Of a stretch of DNA of 64,000 nucleotides, positions 12,660-25,668 are shown one piece after another. The DNA comes from Ailanthus altissimus (lineage: Eukaryota > Streptophyta > Magnoliopsida > Sapindales > Simaroubaceae): contig OX327683.1 of NCBI GenBank assembly GCA_946807835.1, positions 10,979,001 through 11,043,000 on the forward strand, given 5' to 3'. Position 1 is the stretch's first letter. Every line of letters begins with the position of its first letter. Under the pieces are notes generated by a model. That model did not search any database. It saw only the letters and a program-made list of their open reading frames with translations, and was not told the DNA's origin. The translations under genes were made by a program, and so were the position numbers.

Positions 12660-13164
12660 TTAGAGATTGAGACGTGATTTAGAGACGTTTGGTGACGTTG
12701 GGCTTAAAGGAGTAACTAAGAGCTTTCTTTCCATGCTATTGGGCTTTATTTACTTCTTATGTTACTATTTTTATATATTTGGGCCATTTTGAAATTGTTT
12801 AGTTTTGTTTTAAAATTGTTAAGTCATATTGGGCTTATTTTGGACTTTTTAAGTTTATTAGGTAACATTAGGGTTTCCCCTCATTTTGTAAGCCTATATA
12901 AGGCATGTTAAAGTCTTATAGAGGCAGTTGCCTCATTTTGGAATTGGATGCATGAAAATAGAACTTTTCTCTCTCAAAATTGTCTTCTCAAGTTTTTCAA
13001 CTCTTGAAGATAGTTGCTAACTTATCACTCTTTGATCACCAAGAGTGTGGCGTCAAAACCCTAAATCGATCCTTGTGGCGTCCATACGACTTATCAAGGT
13101 ATCTATTTAGTTTTATCCTCCATCAACTTTACCATTTAATTTTGTTATAAATCAAGGCACATCA
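12458..13164 (+). repeat. 3' LTR of the CRM-like element
   Basis: 707 bp, TGATGTGC...GCACATCA, followed by TSD TGTTT (13165-13169). It carries the pol stop codon at 12657-12659. The sequence just before it (CCCGGGGCTGA) is not a good polypurine tract; see findings. Confidence 0.92.
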
Positions 13165-13549
13165 TGTTTACTAAATGAGTTGGTTGGAGAAATTAAGGTT
13201 TGGTTTTGGTTTTGATGTTATAGGATTGCGAAGACACAAATTAAGGAACTAAAAAATAGCAGTGATGATCCTTTGGGTTCTATAGAGTTAAGTATTGATA
13301 AGGAATCCATTAAGATAAAAAAAAGGATAATGGTAAGTATAGAGACTCTAGTTTAAGCTTAAAAAAGGGTGAAGATGAGTTATCCCAAAATGCACTCCCC
13401 AAGTCTACCCATTTTCTTCTCATAAATAAGGGCAAGCAACTTACTGAACAAAGTACTCCACCTCATTTTAGAAAGTTTCCCCCAGGCGTTCTAAGTCATA
13501 CAGCTCTATAATAGACCAGAAATAATCTAGTTCGAAAGCCTATATCCCA

Positions 13550-16500
13550 TTGCTTACACGCTCTAAGGTAAAAAAATTGGAAGCTTTCTCTCTTGAGAAA
13601 GCGTTACTCTATAACGTTCTCTGTCACCTTTATATTCCTCAGCTCAGAGAGTCTCTCGTGTTCCCTCATAAGGGGGAAGTTGCTATTTTTAAGGAGTTCC
13701 TCACCCTTGGTCTTATGCTCCTTTTGCAACATTTATTTAAAGAATTGTTGGCTATTCTAGACTGAGCCACTTCCCAAATGACCCTAACCTCTTAGAGGTC
13801 GATTATTGGATGTCATATGTTGTACAAGAAGACCTTTAATGATGACTTCACTGTGAAGGATTTTAAGAACCTATTTCACCTTAGAGAAATAGCCTGGTAG
13901 AGGGTACCTCCTATGTAAGTTTTTGGGACAAAAATGCCAACCTCATTAATAAGTACAAGTCTCAGATTAGTTAGAAAGCTTGTTTATTGTTTGTGGGTAG
14001 AGATTAGAAGCTCCACCATCAGGATTGTGTTAAAGTGTGATTAACGGTTCATGCATGTGAAAGTCAAACCATTGAATTTTAAATTGCATGATATACATAT
14101 AATGCACAGTAGAATGAAATCTAATTTTTTATTCAACAATTATATACTGAAATTAAGTCTGTTACACTAACAGAATTAGAAAAACTACCGTAGAAGCCAT
14201 TTGTTGTAGAATTTGATTCTAGAGCACACCTTGAAGTGTTCTTTTGATTAATTCTAGTCCACAACAATCTGGTAAGATAATGAAGCTAGAATAGTAGTAT
14301 CTAATTCCAACAAGATAATTTTTATGCAACGCATGCACTTGGATTCTCTCAATTTAGTTAAAATGTAAAAATGGACTTATTATAACATTTGCAAACTTAG
14401 CTTAAATATAGCAAAAAATGAGGATCTTTTTGCAATATTTGAAAAGTTTAAAATACTTGGCATTTAATCACTTAGCATCTGTCTTTTATGCCCATGCATG
14501 AAGACAAGTGTCCCACTTCATTTGCCACTTGTTACCTATTAAAGCCATGCATATGTCATGTGTCATACATGCATCATATTTTCATTAGTTAACTACTTTA
14601 ACTAATAAAATATAGGTTTAACACTTAAACCTTGACACATGTGTTTTTTGAGAGATCTTAAACAAATTCTGCTTTCTGAAATTTCTTTAGATCAAACCAT
14701 TTGAATCGATCTACTACCCTAGTACTTAACAAGTACACTTCATATTGTAAGACTCCCTAGGTTCACGCTCATTTATTTTACGAAACTTTTTCGTAAGTTC
14801 GTGAATGATAACCTACATACATGTTATGGATATTACAAAATGGTATATTGAACCATACAAGCTAATGTCAACCATATCTGTATAATCCCTTTATCACTTA
14901 TATGATGGAAGAGTAGAGAAATAGATCATCACCATCAAATCTTTATATGCTCAACTATGAACTTATATCCAAATTTATATTTCCGTAAACAATATCTACA
15001 AACTTTTTTGCGATATTGTTTAACCCTACGAAAAACTCTTTTGAGGTTTAATGCTTGTGGCAATAGGACTTCCTGAAATACAATCTTGGAGTATCAGGAT
15101 ATATAACTCACCCATATAAGCTGACAGATCCTATATCTATGCACACCGAACTCCATGAGCATCAGACTATACCCAATGAGATTTAGAGGTCAGACCATAA
15201 ACGGTCTTTGATATATGTGAAATCAAGCACGGTAGATCACTCACAAGTTCACCATGGATTTTAGGTTAATTGACTATGAATACTACTAAACTTGAAAAGA
15301 TCCTTCATTAACTACTCTATGTGATGTCTACTGGAGGTTCTCGTGAGCCTGTTCAGTACCCGGTTCTCACTGAATACCTGTATGTTTATATGACCTTCTA
15401 CTAAGCCTATGATTTGTTAAGACTAACCACTTGAACAATCCAGATATATACAAACATTGATCCACGAGGAATATCAATCGACCTGTGTCAGCAACCATGG
15501 ATAAAAAATGATGTTTTCGAGAACATACTGCATAATGATATTTCTTAACACCATTTACAACTCCTTACAACTATGTTATTACTAATATATTTTCAGGGCT
15601 TTTTTCTTATTTCAGATAATATTCTAACTTCTTAGAATGCTAACTCTTAACGCTTACCTAAAATTTTTTAGATCAAATATAAACTCCTTTAGATCTACAA
15701 TATTTAAAAAGTAACAAGCTTGGTCCCATATAAATAATATTAATGATTTTATACGAAATATTTATTGTATAAATATTAAACAATTAATATTCATATAAAA
15801 TTAAAATTGCACGTTAGCATCAACTTTAAAAGATCGGTTGTAACCTAAAAAGAGTTCATTCTTAATTTTCTCCTAAATGTACATGCTTTTCTCTCTTCTT
15901 AGCCTTCATCATTTTGAGTGTGCTATATTACTGAATTATTGTAGTCTTTAGTACTGAGAAATTTCCGTAAGGCATTAAATGCTACTAAACATGTTTCCTT
16001 GCTTATGTCTTTTGCTTCCTCAATGTGCTACTGGATAAAGGATCTCAAACTTGTGCCAACCACTCAAGACTGTGTCAATATAAAAGTTGAGCACTTTGCC
16101 TTACTAACTAGGCACAACTCCGATGAGCTTAATGAATGCTACCTAAATGATATTGGACTCATTAGCTCTTTGCCATCCAAAGTACCTAAGCTAGGTTAGT
16201 ACGTTTTTAAGTTTCATTTTTGACTTTCGGTTATGTATTAGAATTAGTAGAATAAGAATGTCTTTATGGTTTAATTGCCTTTATGCCTTATAAATTTTCC
16301 CTCTCACCATAAAGGCAACTCCTGCGCCTACGTTTTTGACTAGCTTGTAATCGATTAAGAAGCTAGAAAGTAAGGACTGGATGCTAGATCTAATGAAAGA
16401 TTTTTCTTTCCCTCTTCGATGTCAGGGCCCAGGTGTCTTAGCAAAAGAAAGTCCTGCAGCCTTTCCTGCCCTTAAGCCTGTAGGCATAAGTTTCTTGGGA

Positions 16501-17290
16501 ACCAAGAAAAACAAATTCGTGAAGTCCAATTAAGTTTATGTGAGCTCCCTACATTTTAAGGATATCAGTCCTAGACTTAAAAGCAAGGATTTACATCTTT
16601 TGTCCCACTTAAAGCATGCTCACAAAGCCTTGCCCACTGAACTAGCTCTGTCTATATCTCAACAAGGTAACTTTTGATCTCACATTGCTTTACCTTATTA
16701 ACTTGCATTTTTTATTTCTCTGTACTAAATCTAGACTGTTGTTGGTGTTTCCTTTTATTGTAGGCTGCTGACACTTTGTGGGAGCACAAAGAAAGTTAGA
16801 AGGCACCCTAAAGACAACAAAGGACTTAGAGATACACTAGGTGGCTTCAAAAGAGAACAATGAGATTCTAAGGGAGAAAAAGGATAAGTACAAACAGAAG
16901 TTCATTTTCGTTACTAAATAGCTTGTTATTATAGCAAAGAGGGACCTATCATAAAGCCTCAAGGAAAGTGAGGCATTAGGTTTGGCTAATGAGAAGCTGA
17001 ATGGAACCATCTCGAGGTTGAATTATGTTGTAGACCTGTAGAAAACAAGACTTTGAGAGGCTATTCAAAAGGCACTTAGCCATGCTTATCATAGACTTCA
17101 ACTTCCTAGAGTTAAAGACACTTGTCACCTTAGCCTCAACCATAGAGGAAAAAGGTAAGGCCTTCAAAGCCCCAACTAGCCATGCCACCTTTAAAGAGCT
17201 AGAGGTTACCAAGAAATGATCAATCAACCCTTTTAAAGCTAATGTTCCCATGACTCGACCATTTACCAACCTTAAGGAGGAGATAAAATG
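13550..17290 (+). pseudogene. Antisense ORF of the Tat element (Transposase_28 / gypsy-type domain), degenerate and interrupted
   Basis: Plus-strand frames between the Tat pol and the expected 3' LTR. The first part (13550-14035) reads SLVFPHKGEVAIFKEFL, LLLQHLFKELLAI, FTVKDFKNLFHLREIAW and SYVSFWDKNANLI, matching the general layout of the plant 'putative gypsy-type transposon' domain. The distal part (about 16.8-17.1 kb) is Glu/Lys-rich with ENNEILREKKDKYKQKF and a coiled-coil look, as in the C-termini of that family. A foreign repeat (about 14040-15840) interrupts it, and stops are frequent. An antisense ORF 3' of pol is known from several Tat elements; its function is unknown. Confidence 0.5.
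14040..15840. repeat. Insertion inside the Tat antisense ORF; includes dispersed repeat copy 2
   Basis: AT-rich sequence that separates two parts of the antisense ORF. Its right part (15270-15800) is related to 5930-6560. No coding domain was seen. Termini and target duplication could not be fixed, so it may be a solo LTR or a fragment. Confidence 0.45.
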
Positions 17291-17339
17291 ATGATGGTGA
17301 TGGTGGTGAGGAAACACATATTTCAATAACTCCCATAGT

Positions 17340-18880
17340 GGTCATATACCAAGTCCCAAACTCTTTCTTACCACTTGCTAGCCAGTTTATCAATTATCTA
17401 TCTCTTTATTTTTATTTATTTAATTTTTAATTGTTGAAGTAGTTGAATGACTATATTGGAATATTTTTGAACTTTGTGTTGTTTCATTGATGTGTTTTGG
17501 GCATTGGTTGCCTTCTATTTGGATTGTAAATAGAATGTGCCTAATAGAGTTTGTGCTGCTGAGCAGTACTAGGTCACCTATAGCTGTTATAGCATTGAGA
17601 TCTTAATTGCTCTCAATAGGTTTAGTAACAAACATTTGGATGATTAATATTTATCTAATGAATTATATTATGTTTATATCATATGTTGGCTACAAAGTAC
17701 TTCATCAAGTATTTTATAATTTGTTTAGTGACTGTATCTTCATAAGATGTTTTTGTTTTTAACTTACTAAACTGGTATATTAGGGGATAACCCATCCTAA
17801 TGGTGCATGAAGTCCCTGACAATTTTAAACTTAGGACAATTAATGTATCACACAACAATCCTAAACTAGGCGATGACAACCACACTTAGTCAACTTAGTA
17901 ATAGCACCATCTACGCCGTATACCTAAGAGGTTTCATGTTCTTACTTAACTATAACAAGATAATGAGGAAGGAAGTATAGTGTATTGTCGAGAGATAAAG
18001 ATAATTTTGAATACTCGTACCTTTGAAGCTTAAAATACCTCCTCCGTACTTCAGGTCCCAATGACCACTTCCTCCATACATAATTGACGAGCACCTCACT
18101 TTTGTTCTTAACTCAGTATTGTTGAAGGGAATTTAGTGACTCGTTTAAATTGAACTCGAATCCCAATTCTTACCCTCGGCAACAACCTGTAGGGTGTAAG
18201 GAGAAAACACACCATTTCTTACATTTGGCCACATGCAAAAGGATGAGGAGATAAGTGTAACATGCATTTTTGGGTTAAGAAGTAAAAAATAATACACTTT
18301 CATTTTCTTGGGTTTTAGCATAGCCCACTATAATCAACGCCCCTTTGGGTCAGTCTCTATGTACACAACAAATGAGAATCTCTTTTACTCATAATGCTTG
18401 AATTCTCAGCATAACATTGTTCAAGAGATCTCCAAGGGCTTTTCAAGTTGGCTCAATTCCTAACATCCATTCTTAGCCTTTGTACAGGAAGCGTATAAGA
18501 TCATCATTCCTATAAGCGATATTACACTTTGCTTTTAAATTAGAATTTAAACATCTTTACTCTCTTTCATGCTTTAATAGTAGGTAGACATATTCGTACA
18601 TAGGGCATAAAATAACCTAACAATCAATGAGGACATGAGAACATCTTTTTCATTTTAATGATGAACATTAGGAGCATAGCTGGTACAATACTGACATCTG
18701 TATACATATTGAATGAGGAGAAAATAGGTATGCTACTCTGTCGTTATGAACTTCTTGAAATTGAAACAAATAACTAATCTTGTTAGAAGTACCACTAAGC
18801 TCCTAATAGAGTTGAAAATAACAACTAATAAAAGTTTTAAATAAAACTGAGTATGAATTAAACTCGCCTATCTTTTATTG
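17340..18880. other. Non-coding part of the Tat element between antisense ORF and pol
   Basis: No domain recognised on either strand. By position it is the spacer 3' of the minus-strand pol, whose last recognisable codons lie near 18890. Confidence 0.4.
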
Positions 18881-18884
18881 GTGG

Positions 18885-19930
18885 TACTTATGGAGCTGAG
18901 CTACATTTTATAGATGCTTCATTTGCCTGCCATCCAGGTGAGTTAGCTTTTAAGTACCCGGCTTAATCATCATGTCTAATCGGTACAAACCCTTCCAGTT
19001 GAAGCCTAAGATTCCATCTGAGGGCTTCTTAATATTCAAGTTCACCTTATGAAAACCAGGTCACTTTTCTTGAATTTCCTTAATGTGACTTTTTGATTAT
19101 ATAACTTGGTTGTCTACTGTTAGTAAGTTGCCACCTTGATAGCTACTAATTCTCGCATCTCTTCCATAAGGTCCACACTGGCCACAACTAAAACAACATT
19201 TTCAACATCATCAAAGTGAGTCCTCAAGTTTCTTCTTCAGGATGTTCTTAATGATTTTGTTCATGGCTTCCATCAACCCATAGGACTGAGGGTGGGCTAG
19301 TGAAGCAAACCATTAAACATTTTCAAATTTTTGCAAAATTTTCTAAATGTCTTGTTATGGAACTGATTCCCGTTATTCATAACTATGGCATGAGGCAAAC
19401 CCAAAGGGTAAATTATGGCATGCCATATAAACTTAGTGGTCTTCGTCTCAGTGATGGAGGTTAAGAGCTTTGCCTCTGTTCACTTAGTTGCATAGTCTAC
19501 TGCCACGGTAGCGTACTTAGCTCAACCCTTACCAATTAGCATTGGACCGATGAGATCTATCGCCCCTCCCCCAAATGGCAAAGGTCCAAGGTAAGCTCAG
19601 TACCATGAGATTTTCTAAGAGGCTACCTTAGTATCTTCGTAAACCTTTAACACTTATCACACTTCTTAACTATGACTCGGGTGTCCTACTTCATGTTTGA
19701 GCCAAAAGTATCCATTCGTCAGTACTTTATGAGTAAGAGCTTTACCTCTTCAATTTTTACACATCTCTTCGTGCATCACCTTAAGCACATAGTGCCCCTC
19801 ACGAGGGCGCAGACATCTTAAGTAGTTATAGAGTACTCTATCAATTAGGCAGTGCCCTCTTGCTCCATACCTTAGTCTTTTGGCTTAGGTTTTGTCCTTA
19901 AAAGTAACTTCATCCCTCAGTTGCTACATG
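18885..19930 (-). pseudogene. Integrase of the Tat element
   Basis: Minus-strand reading. A zinc-finger half with KKCDKC lies at about 19650-19680. The core has YPLGLPHAIV and NNGNQFHNKTFRKFC at about 19325-19430, followed by FASLAHPQSYG and MEAMNKIIKN at about 19220-19305. The C-terminal block with KKPSDGILGFNWKGLYRL and IKPGT ends at about 18890-19060. Many stops and at least one internal loss. Confidence 0.8.
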
Positions 19931-20375
19931 ATGGCATCCATCTAGTAATGCTCATTGCTATTAGGTACAAATGCTTGGTTTACGCACAATCTTCACTATT
20001 ACTGTCTTAGGTAGCTTTATAGTACTAGTGAAAGCCAACTTAGCTAGTAGATTAGCTCTGTAGTTGTCCTCTCTTAGCACTTGTTTGACATAGATCTCCT
20101 TAAACATGCTAATAAACTCTTGAGCCTTCTTCAAATAAACTTATATATTTCTTATTTGGCCTAGTATCTGTTGTTGATCTTACAAACTACCAGTTATGAG
20201 TCACTTTTCATTACTAATTATTTAACCCTTAAGGCCTTAACCATTCTCAATCCTGCAATCATAGACTTGTACTCAACCTTATCGTTCAATACCTTAAAGC
20301 CAAACTTCAGGGCATAGCTCACCTCTACTCATTTAGGGTTGATTATTATGAGTCCTGCCTTACTCCCCTGAGTGT
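19930..20375 (-). pseudogene. RNase H of the Tat element, distal part
   Basis: Minus-strand frame with TQGSKAGLIIINPK directly adjoining the copy A insertion, then SYALKFGFKVLNDKVEYKSM and IAGLRMVKALRVK. Its upstream half is at 25490-25668, on the other side of copy A. Confidence 0.8.
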
Positions 20376-21808
20376 TGATAAGGGTATAATTGTCATATAT
20401 TTTATCCCCATTTTACTTAGATATTGTCTATTCTTATGAGATTAAATAGCTATTTATGTGTTTAAACGTTATTTTATAATGATTAGACTTAAAAGATTAA
20501 AACTAAAGAAATTAGAACAAAACTGCAAGATCTAAGAACAACAGCAAAAACAAGGACCAAAATACAAAGAATTCAAAGTTGTTGATCCACTGCCCCAGCG
20601 TAAGGTACTTATCGCCCTAGCGGCAATTCTTGAGCTAAACATATTACAGCAAAAGGTAGGTGTTGCCTCAATAATAAAGGTACTCAAAAAGTTCTAATTT
20701 AGTTGTAAAAGCGTTGCGTTGATAAAGGTGTAGCACTACAGCAATAAAGTAACCAAGCATGGGTGCTGTAGTAGTGGATAATTTTCACCCCAACGATGCG
20801 ACTTTCTAAAATAAGATGAATTATAACTCTAAAACTTCAATCAATCCTTTTATAAAGACCATTCGTTCCAGCCTTTAAAGGGGGAATAGAGACACAACTT
20901 AGAGCTCTTTAGAGCCAATAGAGCAATTAGAACATAATTAAAACAATTTAGAAAGAGAATATCAAGAGAAGCAAGAGATGTTGGCGAATCTTTGGCGTAT
21001 TAACCAACTGCAAATTGACGTCTATATTAGTTTACTTTTGATTGTATCATGTTAATTTTATTTTTCAGTTATAATTCTTTTGTGATCATAAACTAAATTT
21101 CTTTTCTAGGATTATTACTTGAACTCAATATGTATGTTTAGTTGTTAGATTTTTTTAATATTTCTTTGAACTTAATTATTTATTCTTAATACTTTGTTAT
21201 ATCTAATCAATATTATGATTAAATAGGAAATACTTTAATAAAATCGAGAGAGGCATCGTTGTATTTAGACATTGATAATTTGATGCATTATTATTGAGAA
21301 ATTTATAAGTTCCAACTTAGGATAAAGATATACCTAATTGGCATGTATGGTTAATAAGACTTGTCCTTAATAAATCTATATTTGTTGTAATTACCGTAAA
21401 GATATAGGTATTTAGTGAATTGAGATATATTTACCTGACTTTGAGAGAGATTGTGGATACATCAATATATTAACCAATAATAAAGAATTGAGTGATTTTA
21501 ATACTAAACGATAATATCTCTAGAAAGGTATATTGAGAGACAATTTTAATCCTCGGCTTTCTCTATCTTGTAATCTTTAGAATTTGCTTAATTGTGATAT
21601 TTTAGTTTATTTGCCTTCATAAATTTAGGTTTATTTTAAATTCTATTAATGTATTAATTTTTTGGATAAAAATAAGAAGACTAATTTTAATACTTGGATG
21701 AAAATATATAATTCTCTGAGGGTTCGACATCCGACTTTATAGTTCCTTTATTACTTGTTACGATAACGTATACTTGGGTTTAATTTTGTCCTTAGAAATA
21801 ACACAACA
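20376..21808 (+). repeat. 5' LTR of copy A
   Basis: 1433 bp, TGATAAGG...CAACA, collinear with the 1446-bp LTR of copy C but much diverged. The GC-rich CAGCG array seen in copy C survives here only as fragments (about 20588-20780). Confidence 0.8.
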
Positions 21809-21989
21809 AGTTTTTAGCGCTATTACGAGGGAATTAATTTATTTTTGCCAATATTAATACCAATCTTTCTTATTTTCACTTCAGAATTATTTTATATGGT
21901 TACTTTTTTATTTTTGTTTTTATACAGTTGCTTTTCTAGTCTTTTTGCTTTTGTATTTTTTAGGATAACTTCCAAAGCTACATCATGGT

Positions 21990-23660
21990 CTAAAATTTTA
22001 GTTTCAGCGGCAAATGGCAGAACATAGATCTTTAAGTGATTATTCAATCCCAATGATAAGTAACATGTAACCCAGCATATGTCGACCAACAATAAATGCC
22101 AACTACTTTGAAATATAGCCAAGCACAATTCAAATGTTAAAAAACCCAGTTCAATTCAGTGGACATCCATGCAATGATCCTAATAAACATATCATAAATT
22201 TTTTAGAGATTTGTGATTTGTTCAAATACAATAGAGTCTTAGATGATGCATTATGGTTGTGGCTATTTCCTTTTTCACTTTGAGATAAGGCAGAGAGTTG
22301 ATTGATATCACTACCATTAGGATCAATTTCAACATTAGATGACTTACCCAAAAATTCTTAACCAAATTCTTTCCATCGGTCAAGATAATAAGGTTGAGGA
22401 ATGGCATCACTTCTTTCATGTAGTATGACTCAGAAACACTTTATAAAGCATGAAAATGAAATAAAGATATATTGAGGAGATGTCCACATCATAGCATTCT
22501 ATAATGGTTACTTGTGCAGGCATTCTATCATGGCTTGATGGGATAATGGAAGACCATCATAAATGTCACAACATGGGGAGTACTAATGAATAAATCAATT
22601 GACGAAGCATATAACCTGTTAGAGGACATGGTATCCAACAACTACCAATGACCAACAGAAAGAACAACCCTAAGAAGAATCATAAGCATACATAATTATG
22701 GGGCACTTATCTCATTAGCTGTATAAATTAATCTATTGTCTAAGAAATTACATGCCATTAAAGATAATAACGTGAAGAGTATACTTGTCACCTATGATTT
22801 CTATGGTAATATCCATTTAAATGGCCAATGCATAAAAACTATGCACTACATGGAGAACAATCAAGAACAACAGCATAATCCCTAAACCAACTTCTATAAT
22901 TCAGATTGGATAGACCCTCCTAGCATCCTAGTACCACCTAAACAAAAACATGAAGAAAAATCGGCCCTATAGGAGATGTTTATGTAGTACTTGGAGTAGA
23001 CAGATACCCTATTTCAAAGCCAAACAAATCTCATCCAAAGCCAAGCTGCCTCTTTAAGAACGTTAGAGATTCAAGTAGGCCACTTAGCCATATTATTAAA
23101 CAAGCATCCACTAGGTCTATCGACCAACAATATAAAGGAACATTCAAAAAAAGATGGAGAGTAATGCCAAGTAATCACCTTAAGAAGTGAACAAGAACTA
23201 CCAACAACCACGAAAAAATCTCAACCTAAGAAAAGCCATGATAGAGCGACGAAGGCAACAGAAGAGGAGTCAACTATAGAAGAAAGGAATTAGTGGCACT
23301 TCAAAGCAAAGAATTAATCCATACATTCCACCACCACCTTTTCCATAAAGACTCTAAGAGAAGAACCTTAAACATTAGCAATTTTTCAACGATATATCTC
23401 AATGTTTCAAGATTGACATCACCACCTAAATTGAAAGTGATAGAAGCCCTTTAACTACAAGCATATATAAAATTGTACAAATTAAAGAAAAAGAAGGAGC
23501 ATGGCAAGATAATAGAGATGCCGATTTATACCGGCCAACGAGGTGCAATATTCCAATTTAAGATTAAAATCTTTCCAATAAAACTCAAATCAAGGTGGAT
23601 GGAACCGCATCTATAAGATTTTCTCAAGGAGCTATAAGTCAAAGAAGAAGAATATCAATG
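21990..23660 (+). pseudogene. gag and integrase-stub remnant of copy A
   Basis: Collinear with the gag of copy C: words such as DDALWLWLFPFSL, then the NKSIDEAYNLLEDM region near 22590-22640, then a linker with SLRTLEIQVGHLA. The protease is not recognisable. Near 23520-23620 the frame reads FKIKIFPIKLKSRWMEP, which is the integrase C-terminal box of Athila polyproteins. RT, RNase H and the integrase core are absent: the distance between gag linker and this box is only a few hundred bases. Confidence 0.7.
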
Positions 23661-25489
23661 CTCTTAGGCATAGATTGAAGTTCTATAGGCCTGATACTAC
23701 TGACATGCAGTTTGATCCTCCATGAATAAAAGAAGATGTCAAGCCGATAACGTTAAATCAAGCGCTTCTTAAAAGACAAACCAACTAAATTTTTATTTTT
23801 ATATTGTTTATTTTATTTTATTTTCTGATAGTGTTAAAGCAGTAAGTTACCATTTAAGGAGTAATACAGAAATTTGCAGCATTAAGAGATTTTTTAAAAA
23901 TTTAATATTGTCACATCAAGACTAAAATGGTGTACCTTCATTTACTAGGGAAGTTTTATACTCTCATTTTAATTTTTTGCCATTAAAGACAATGCCTAAT
24001 TTGAGTTTTAGGGGAAGGAAACACTCATCTGTGTTTATTTTCAGCATGACTTTTTGCTTACTATTTTTTCATGTTAATTTTTTTTGCATGAATATTTGCT
24101 TGTTGTTTTGTATGTCAATTGTTTTTTATTAGTTTTACATTGAGATGATGATCATTAATTCATGATAATAAATATAAAATTATCTATAATTTTTACATAG
24201 AAAATCAACTGAATTTATTTTTTTTTATGAGTCCTTAGTAAACAATAAACACTTAAGATAATTCTTATACCAAAATTTTGAACTGATTTCTACATTATTT
24301 TTTTTATATCACCTATTCTTGAACACATAGAAATAAAGCTTGTAATAGTTAAATTGTTACTTAGAAATGCTAATACTTAAAGAGTACAATCAAGTCTTGA
24401 GGATCAACACTCTAGAACTTGCTTGATTACTATTTGAGGCAAAATTCTAGGAAACACATGAATAGAGAAATGAAATTAGGCCATCTTTAGACCGATTGAG
24501 TCTTTTTAGCCTACCTTAAATGTATAATTATACCTAATTACCCCATTTTGAGCCTAAATACCCTTTTGTTTTTCTATTTAACTACATTACAAGCCTAGAC
24601 TTAAACCTTATTTATCCAATAATTACAGGTAACAACATAAACTTAAGTTTACTTAGAAATACTCTTAAAAGAAAAAATATTATAGTTTTACGAAAAAAGA
24701 GTACCGAAGTAGAAAACAATTAAGTCTACGTAGTATTTATCAATCAAAGTTTGAGGATATTAAAGAAAGAGAGAGATAAAGAGAAAGAGAGAGCTCTTTA
24801 AATTCTTTCTACCTCTAGCTTAAGAAAAAGAAGAAATTTTTTAAAAACTAATAATTATAAGAAAGATGGAAACACAATAAATTTGGGGGGAGCAGATAAA
24901 TCAAGGAAAAGGAGATCAAGAGGTTTCTATGTAAAGTTTAATTGTTTATGGTGTGACTTAAATCTCATATATTTATCCTCATATCCCACATTGACTCTAA
25001 TCTTTCATTACAAGCTACTTAAAGTTCTAAATAGATCTCTAGACATGTATCTTTTTATATTAGCGGAGAGTAGTATAAAAATTAAACCTATAGTAGTGTT
25101 ATTATAAATTAAAATATGTTGTGACCTCATGTTTCTATATTATCTTAAGTTATTGAGTAAATCTAGATATCATTTGACTATTTACCGACTTATTGCGCTT
25201 GCACACACATAAAGTGATCAATTATAAGGAAGAATGACGAATTTAAAGAATAGTATTACGTGTTATCAAGAGTTGTTTATTTAATTACGAAAAGACTTGT
25301 ACTATTTCAACGGCCTTTAAGATAATTATTATGATCATCTAATCAACCTAGCATGTTATATTTTTATTTATGAATCTTTATTTTATTATAAGTCAAGTAT
25401 AATATTTTTGTTTTCTCTCTTTAATTTTTATTCATTGCTCAAGGATGAGCAAGTGTTTGCAACTCCATTTATATGCACAATCTAGAGGG

Positions 25490-25668
25490 TCACAATTTGT
25501 TGCAGGCTAAGCTACCATATCTCGTCATCTTCATCATAAAGTCAATAATGACTTGCACCTTAATACAAGACATGACTTATAAGTTATGTTAAACTCATTC
25601 AGCTCATATGACCACCTCATAAGTCACCCTAACACGTCTATCTTTTGGAGTATTTACCTCAGTAGTAA
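25490..25668 (-). pseudogene. RT/RNase H junction of the Tat element between copies A and B
   Basis: Minus-strand reading ILQKIDVLG, then WSYELNEFNITYK, ending VANT at the copy A boundary. It links the RT part right of copy B (ending in VLTNL at 41030) to the RNase H part left of copy A. Confidence 0.75.

Larger units (their letters stand above)
6987..13164 (+). mobile_element. Complete but decayed Ty3/gypsy chromovirus, CRM-like
   Basis: The element is bounded by LTRs of 708 and 707 bp that begin TGATGTGC and end GCACATCA, a perfect 8-bp terminal inverted repeat. A 5-bp target-site duplication TGTTT lies at 6982-6986 and 13165-13169. The primer-binding site matches initiator tRNA-Met. The internal order is gag, CCHC knuckle, protease, RT, RNase H, integrase. 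The pol frame runs on into the 3' LTR and stops at 12659, and no chromodomain is visible; both are typical of CRM-type chromoviruses, although the clade name is an inference. The LTRs differ at about 28 sites (about 4 percent, mostly transitions). At least a dozen in-frame stops and several frameshifts make it non-functional. Confidence 0.93.
20376..25451 (+). mobile_element. Athila-like non-autonomous LTR element, copy A (3' LTR missing)
   Basis: Starts with TGATAAGG like the complete copy C and runs collinearly with it: LTR (20376-21808), degenerate primer site, gag, a short remnant of the integrase C-terminus, the conserved post-ORF motif (about 23745-23766), the long 3' non-coding region with the ACACTCTAGAACTTG block, and the GCTCAAGGATGAGCAAG end. 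The 5-bp duplication AGTGT flanks it (20371-20375 and 25452-25456), and the Tat pol frame continues across. The polypurine tract and 3' LTR are absent. Stops and indels are everywhere. Confidence 0.85.
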
